Assembly (NCBI GenBank): GCA_030690175.1
Contig: JAUYHE010000064.1
Span: forward strand, 1 to 10,653
Direction: 5' to 3'
From: a bacterium
Lineage (GTDB): Bacteria > Patescibacteriota > Microgenomatia > Woykebacterales > RBG-16-39-9b
Length of the DNA stretch: 10,653 nucleotides
The position numbers and the translations under genes were made by a program. Position 1 is the stretch's first letter. Each line of letters opens with the position of its first letter. This document shows positions 6,641 to 10,653 of the stretch, one piece after another. The notes beneath the pieces were generated by a model. It searched no databases. It had not been told where the DNA came from and saw nothing but the letters and a program-made list of their open reading frames with translations.

Positions 6641-7926
6641 CGGTAACGCGGCATAGTAAAGTAAAAAGTGGTACCTTCTACTAAATTTGAGGTAAAACCA
6701 ATTTTGCCGCCCATTTTTTCGACAAGCTGTTTAGTAATGAACAGGCCCAAGCCACTACCCTTCACTGATTTAGTTTCCTCACGTTCAACCCGATAAAATT
6801 TTTCAAAAAGGTGTTTTTGGTCCTCATCACTGATACCAATGCCGTTGTCAGAAACGAGAATTTTGGCGAACTCTCCTTCTTTCGTCAGCTCCACCGTCAC
6901 CTTACCGCCTTCAGGGGTATATTTAATCGCGTTCCCCACCAAATTAGTCAAAATTTCTTTTATCCGATCGGCATCGCCTTTGGAAGCTACTTCCTCGTTG
7001 GTTTTTTGTAACAGGGAAATTCTTTTGTTCTTTGCATCTAGAAACAGGGTGGAAAGAACCTCACTCACAATTGGTTTTAAAGATACATCCGTTAGATGAA
7101 TTCGCAGGCTGCCCTTTTGGATTTGGGAAATATCAAGTAAATCCTCTAAAAGCTTCTCCAAACGGGCGCTATTTACGTTGGTGAGATCGAGTATTTCTTT
7201 TGTCTCCGGGTTCAACGAGTCTGAATACTTGGTAAGGATCGTTTCCACCACACTTTTAATTGTGGCCGCTGGCTGTTTTAACTTTTGGGAAATTATGTAC
7301 ACAAATTCATCTTTAAGTCTTCCTAGCGCCCTTTCTTTTTCTAAAAGCACCTCTTCTTCACCCCTTTTAACCAATGAGGCTTCTCCGGCATTGTAACGGG
7401 AAAAATAAACGATTAAAACTAGCGCCCAGGAATGTAAAACTGCCAAACTTAGATTGGTTTTTAACAGGCCAGGTGTGAAAAACCCCTCTGCAGTAATTAA
7501 GATAATGACGTATAAACCCGAAATAACTGTATGAAACAGCGGTAGAGTCATTGATACTGATAGCATTGCTAAAAAGTAGAAAAATATTGCGTAGCCAGCA
7601 ACACCATTGGCATTGTGGACAAGTAAAGCAATAAAAGTAATAGTAATCAGATTGTAAATAAATCTTTTTATTCGCCCAGAAAATTTTTTGGGGAGAAGAT
7701 GGTACCAAACGGTGACGAAAACACCTACTATTGCAGCTAAAAAATAAATCGCTTGTCGGTTTAAATCTTGGCCAAAAGGAAGCTGAATTACTAAGATACC
7801 CAAGACAATTGCCAACCACGTAAAAATTTCGGAAAGTCTTTCGAAACGTTTGTACTTTTGTTCGTTTTCGACCTGGCCGCCAACGAAAAAGGAACTAAAG
7901 GGATTTTCTTTGGGCAGTTGATCCAT
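6634..7926 (-). CDS. Histidine kinase paralog lacking the phosphoacceptor His (pseudo-kinase candidate)
   Basis: This 430-residue protein is the same length as its downstream paralog and has the same plan. It has a longer cytosolic N-terminus (1-32), about six membrane helices (35-177) and a coiled coil (183-206). The HisKA-like helix reads IISQKLKQP, where the paralog has IISHELRGP. Gln214 (codon CAA) therefore replaces the phosphoacceptor His, and the flanking ELR is also changed. The ATP-binding half looks intact: N box TNLVGNAIKY (N328-N332), G1 DNGIGIS (360-366), F box LFEKF (373-377), G2 GSGLGLF (390-396) and GTTFYFTMP. It cannot phosphorylate its own H box in the usual way but could bind ATP, dimerise with the canonical paralog and act on it in trans. 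It is first in its operon, 27 bases after gltX, overlapping the next kinase gene. No ribosome site precedes the ATG, and a promoter nearby suggests a leaderless message. Confidence 0.9.
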   Translation of the reverse strand: MDQLPKENPFSSFFVGGQVENEQKYKRFERLSEIFTWLAIVLGILVIQLPFGQDLNRQAIYFLAAIVGVFVTVWYHLLPKKFSGRIKRFIYNLITITFIALLVHNANGVAGYAIFFYFLAMLSVSMTLPLFHTVISGLYVIILITAEGFFTPGLLKTNLSLAVLHSWALVLIVYFSRYNAGEASLVKRGEEEVLLEKERALGRLKDEFVYIISQKLKQPAATIKSVVETILTKYSDSLNPETKEILDLTNVNSARLEKLLEDLLDISQIQKGSLRIHLTDVSLKPIVSEVLSTLFLDAKNKRISLLQKTNEEVASKGDADRIKEILTNLVGNAIKYTPEGGKVTVELTKEGEFAKILVSDNGIGISDEDQKHLFEKFYRVEREETKSVKGSGLGLFITKQLVEKMGGKIGFTSNLVEGTTFYFTMPRYRW

Positions 7927-7934
7927 TAAGTTCT

Positions 7935-7964
7935 ATTGTACCAAAATAAGGATCTACTGGTTAA
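7935..7964 (-). promoter_or_regulatory. Predicted promoter of the histidine kinase operon (near-leaderless)
   Basis: On the minus strand an extended -10, TGGTACAAT (TACAAT at 7940-7935), lies 18 bases from TTAACC (7964-7959), a 4-of-6 match to the -35 consensus. The -35 overlaps the last codons of gltX. Transcription would begin about 7 bases after the -10, near 7928, within a base or two of the ATG at 7926. That agrees with the absence of a Shine-Dalgarno there. Confidence 0.5.
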
Positions 7965-9402
7965 GTAGGTTAATTGCTTTTCGAATTCGCGCTATGGTTA
8001 CTTCTTGTCCAATTGCCTCCAGAGTTTCAAAAAGCGGTGGTGTGGCCCGACTGCCTGTCTGCACGTAACGAATCATCTGAAAAAGATCTGTTTTTGACCA
8101 ACCAACCTTTTCTGGCTTATCGGCAAGTGCTTTTTCAATTGACTCTTTGTCCCATTTTTCTATTTTTTCTAAAGGACCACTGATCGTTTTTAGCGTACCT
8201 ACAGTTTCTTCTTTAGTCTTGTCTTTTGGGATGATTTCCTTTGGAACAATATCGATTTCTTTTCTAAAGAAGTAGCTGGTCAGTAAGTCAAATTCTGCTA
8301 ATTTTTTCAACCGTTCTTGAACCAGTGGTAAAATTCTGGTGATATCGATTGAACCAACGCGGGTGTAGTCTTTTAACCTTTCGGTTAGTTGCGCGGCTGC
8401 CATCGATCTAATCCACTCACCGTTGAGCCATCCCAGCTTTTGTAAATCAAATACTGGACCGGCGGGGTCAATTCTTTTTAGGTCAAGATTTTCGATAAAT
8501 TCTGGAAGTGAAAATTTTTCTCGGGAATCTGGCATCGACCAGCCCATGAGAGCTAGGTAATTTAGTACTGCTTCCGGCAGGTACCCTTGCTCCCGGTACC
8601 AAGCCAGCGAAACCGGATTTTTCCTTTTGGATATCTTGCTTCGGTCCGGATTTCGTAGCAAAGGTAAATGAGCGTATATCGGCGTCTCTTTTTCTAGAAA
8701 TTGGTAGAGAAGGGCGTGTTTTGGAGTTGAAGAGAGCCATTCTTCGGCGCGGATTACGTGACTAATTTTCATGTCGGCGTCATCTACCACCACAGCCAAG
8801 TGATACGTTGGCCAACCATCAGATTTTAAAATCACTGCATCATCAATGTCTTTATTTTGAAAGGTTATTCTGCCCCTGACCAAATCGTCAAAACTTGTTT
8901 CACCTTCTTCTGGTATTTTCAGACGAACTACAAATGTGCCTTCTTTTAAATTTTTTGGTTGGTTTAGACGACATTTTCGATCATATCTAGGAACCTCTCC
9001 TTTGGCCTGTTGTTCTTTTCGAAGCTTATCAAGCCTGTCAGGACTACAATCACAATAGTAAGCGGCTCCTTTTTCGACCAATTCTTTGGCGGCTTTTTGG
9101 TATTTATTCAACCGATCCGATTGCCTATAAGGTCCTTCGTCCCATTTCATCCCCAACCAATTTAATGAATCAATAATTTTTTGCTCTGCCTCCGGTACCA
9201 ACCGAGTTCGGTCGGTATCTTCGATACGTAATATAAATTGACCATTGTGTTTTTTGGCAAAAGCGTAGTTGAAAAGTGCAGTATAAGCCGTGCCGATATG
9301 AGGATCGCCGGTGGGAGAAGGGGCTATTCTAGTTCGAACCTTTGACAATCGGGATTTGTCTAGTTCGTCAGAACGCAGTGCGCGAAGCGATCTATTTGCC
9401 AT
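7954..9402 (-). CDS. gltX: Glutamyl-tRNA synthetase
   Basis: This class I synthetase attaches Glu to tRNA-Glu in the cytosol. From ATG at 9402 it has 482 residues, normal for bacterial GluRS. The Rossmann domain opens with RTRIAPSPTG and the HIGH motif as HIGT (35-38). A zinc-type insert has Cys117, Cys119 and Cys144 at the usual C-x-C-x24-C spacing, but the fourth position, often His, is Leu. The KMSKS motif is KISKR (256-260). The C-terminal helical anticodon-binding part runs from about 330 to the end. The start is uncertain. ATG 9402 overlaps aspS by 11 bases and leaves a 21-residue extension before VRTRIAP. TTG 9411 adds three residues. TTG 9348 would give the usual short N-terminus but lacks a ribosome site. 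I see no Gln-specific features. Organisms without GlnRS usually have a non-discriminating GluRS with GatCAB, and that cannot be decided here. It follows aspS in one transcription unit. Confidence 0.97.
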   Translation of the reverse strand: MANRSLRALRSDELDKSRLSKVRTRIAPSPTGDPHIGTAYTALFNYAFAKKHNGQFILRIEDTDRTRLVPEAEQKIIDSLNWLGMKWDEGPYRQSDRLNKYQKAAKELVEKGAAYYCDCSPDRLDKLRKEQQAKGEVPRYDRKCRLNQPKNLKEGTFVVRLKIPEEGETSFDDLVRGRITFQNKDIDDAVILKSDGWPTYHLAVVVDDADMKISHVIRAEEWLSSTPKHALLYQFLEKETPIYAHLPLLRNPDRSKISKRKNPVSLAWYREQGYLPEAVLNYLALMGWSMPDSREKFSLPEFIENLDLKRIDPAGPVFDLQKLGWLNGEWIRSMAAAQLTERLKDYTRVGSIDITRILPLVQERLKKLAEFDLLTSYFFRKEIDIVPKEIIPKDKTKEETVGTLKTISGPLEKIEKWDKESIEKALADKPEKVGWSKTDLFQMIRYVQTGSRATPPLFETLEAIGQEVTIARIRKAINLLNQ

Positions 9403-10653
9403 TTTCTTCAATCTTTATTCCTAATTCTTTTAGCCGCTCTGGGTCTGCTGGGCTTGGTGCGTCCATCACACTGGTTTGCCCGCTACTGGTAACCGGAAAA
9501 GCAATCACTTCCCGTATATTATCTTCACCGGTAATCAGAGCAACTAATCTATCAAATCCAAAGGCGATACCGCCGTGAATTGGCGCGCCGTAGTTGTAAG
9601 CATCAATAATATGGCCAAATTGTTCTTGAATCTCTTTATCAGTGTAACCCATGACGCGGAGCGCTTGTCTTTGGACCTGAGGATCGTGGATGCGAATGCT
9701 ACCTCCGGCTACTTCCTCACCGTTGCAGACCAAATCGTATTGAAGTGACTCGAGCTTTTCCAAATTTTTCTTATTTAATAAATCGGCGGCGTGTTCTGGC
9801 TTTGGCGCCGCAAACGGGTTGTGGGCAAAGGTAAATCCACCGGCGTCCGTTTTTTCAAACAGAGGAAAATCGACCACCCAAGTAAAATGAAGGGCGCCCT
9901 TTTCCTTATTTAGATTTGGTCGGTCGGTACCAAATTTTTTCACTGCTTCTATGTAAGAAACGGTGGGAAAAGGTTTCTCCTCAATTTTTCTACCCATTCC
10001 TTCGATCACCGCTACTACCATCTCTTCCACCAGGTTCATTACGTCTTCTCTTTCCACAAACGCCATCTCAATGTCGATTTGGGTATGTTCAAATTGTCGG
10101 TCAGAGCGCAGATCTTCATCCCGGAAGGCCCGCGCCATCTGGTAATAGCGTTCAAACCCAGCGATCATCAAAAGTTGTTTGTATTGTTGGGGGGACTGGG
10201 CCAGAGCGTAAAATTCTCCTTTTTGTAATCGGGAGGGCACCAGGAAATCCCGCGCGCCTTCTGGTGTAGTTTTTGATAGGTATGGAGTTTCGATTTCAAC
10301 AAAATCCCTGCTATCCAAAAATTTTCTTACTAGCTGCGCCGCCTGGTGACGCAACCGCAGATTTTTTTGTAGCCTCGGTCGACGCAAATCGATATAACGA
10401 TTTTTAAAACGGGCTCCTTCATCGATATCGTAACCGTCCCCTTCAATTGGAATTGGCGGGGCCTGCGCTTTGCTGATTAATTCAATATCTTGCGCACTCA
10501 CTTCAATTTCACCGGTTGGAATATCCGGATTTACATTTTCTTTTGGTCTTTTACCGACAGTTCCCGATACTTTTACCACGTCTTCGGAGCCTAATTTTGT
10601 AGCAACTTTGTAGGCTTCTCCAGCCTTTGGGGTTGCAACTACCTGCACAATAC
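9392..10653 (-). CDS. aspS: Aspartyl-tRNA synthetase, 5'-truncated, lacking the GAD domain
   Basis: This class II synthetase attaches Asp to tRNA-Asp. The frame runs off the window end. The codons before GTG 10648 read (G)-I-V-Q-V-V, matching the GIVQVV of the anticodon-binding domain, so GTG 10648 is internal. Numbered from it, residues 1-60 are the rest of the OB fold, motif 1 lies near 97-122, motif 2 is FRDEDLRSDRQFEHTQID (175-192) and motif 3 is HGGIAFGFDRL (358-368). The flipping-loop region QSPQQYKQLLM (151-161) and YGAPIHGG are bacterial-type. Between FGTDRPNL (239-246) and WVVDFPLFE (257-265) only about ten residues remain. Ordinary bacterial AspRS carries a GAD insertion of roughly 100 residues or more there. 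The C-terminus is bacterial-type (TSSGQTSVMDAPSP). EHTQID replaces the commoner EFTQID. It is upstream of gltX in the same unit, and the two genes overlap. Confidence 0.97.
   Translation of the reverse strand, partial: IVQVVATPKAGEAYKVATKLGSEDVVKVSGTVGKRPKENVNPDIPTGEIEVSAQDIELISKAQAPPIPIEGDGYDIDEGARFKNRYIDLRRPRLQKNLRLRHQAAQLVRKFLDSRDFVEIETPYLSKTTPEGARDFLVPSRLQKGEFYALAQSPQQYKQLLMIAGFERYYQMARAFRDEDLRSDRQFEHTQIDIEMAFVEREDVMNLVEEMVVAVIEGMGRKIEEKPFPTVSYIEAVKKFGTDRPNLNKEKGALHFTWVVDFPLFEKTDAGGFTFAHNPFAAPKPEHAADLLNKKNLEKLESLQYDLVCNGEEVAGGSIRIHDPQVQRQALRVMGYTDKEIQEQFGHIIDAYNYGAPIHGGIAFGFDRLVALITGEDNIREVIAFPVTSSGQTSVMDAPSPADPERLKELGIKIEENGK

Overview
The window reads as chromosomal DNA from a Candidate Phyla Radiation (Patescibacteria) bacterium, possibly of the Microgenomates type. 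This is an inference from gene style, not a phylogenetic result. The evidence is compact A+T-leaning DNA, 4-nt stop/start overlaps, a type IV pilus-like cluster with an LVIVD-repeat protein of the kind common in those genomes, and an aspartyl-tRNA synthetase without its GAD insertion. TGA is used as a normal stop at several gene ends, so the code is standard table 11. That argues against the TGA=Gly lineages (Absconditabacteria, Gracilibacteria).

Left part, + strand, 1-4402: a pilus or pseudopilus assembly cluster. The gene order is (1) the 3' part of a large surface protein with a seven-repeat LVIVD beta-propeller, probably the C-terminal body of a PilV-like minor pilin; (2) a PilW-like prepilin; (3) a PilX-like prepilin; (4) a bitopic protein with a degenerate PilM/GspL actin-like cytoplasmic half, one membrane helix and a LytR_C domain outside; (5) a canonical GFTLIE pilin. 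Genes 1-3 are joined by ATGA overlaps. Gene 5 has no ATG, GTG or TTG upstream of its signal peptide. It must start at ATT or CTG just after a near-perfect Shine-Dalgarno sequence, so a standard gene caller truncates it. Together these genes would build a minor-pilin priming or tip complex, its inner-membrane platform anchor and a pilin subunit.

Middle part, - strand, 7926-4431: a probable operon of two tandem paralogous membrane histidine kinases, a small three-helix membrane protein of unknown function, and a PAP2-family lipid phosphatase. The upstream kinase has Gln in place of the phosphoacceptor His but keeps its ATP-binding boxes. The downstream kinase is canonical. No response regulator is present. 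A promoter with an extended -10 sits so close to the first ATG that the message is probably leaderless. The PAP2 protein keeps the nucleophile motif but has Ala in place of the His of the PSxH motif.

Right part, - strand, 10653-7954: aspS (5' end outside the window) overlapping gltX. This is a translation operon upstream of the kinase operon.

The two strands converge at about 4403-4430. No RNA genes, CRISPR arrays, insertion sequences or phage genes were seen, and no gene-free stretch exceeds 70 bases.
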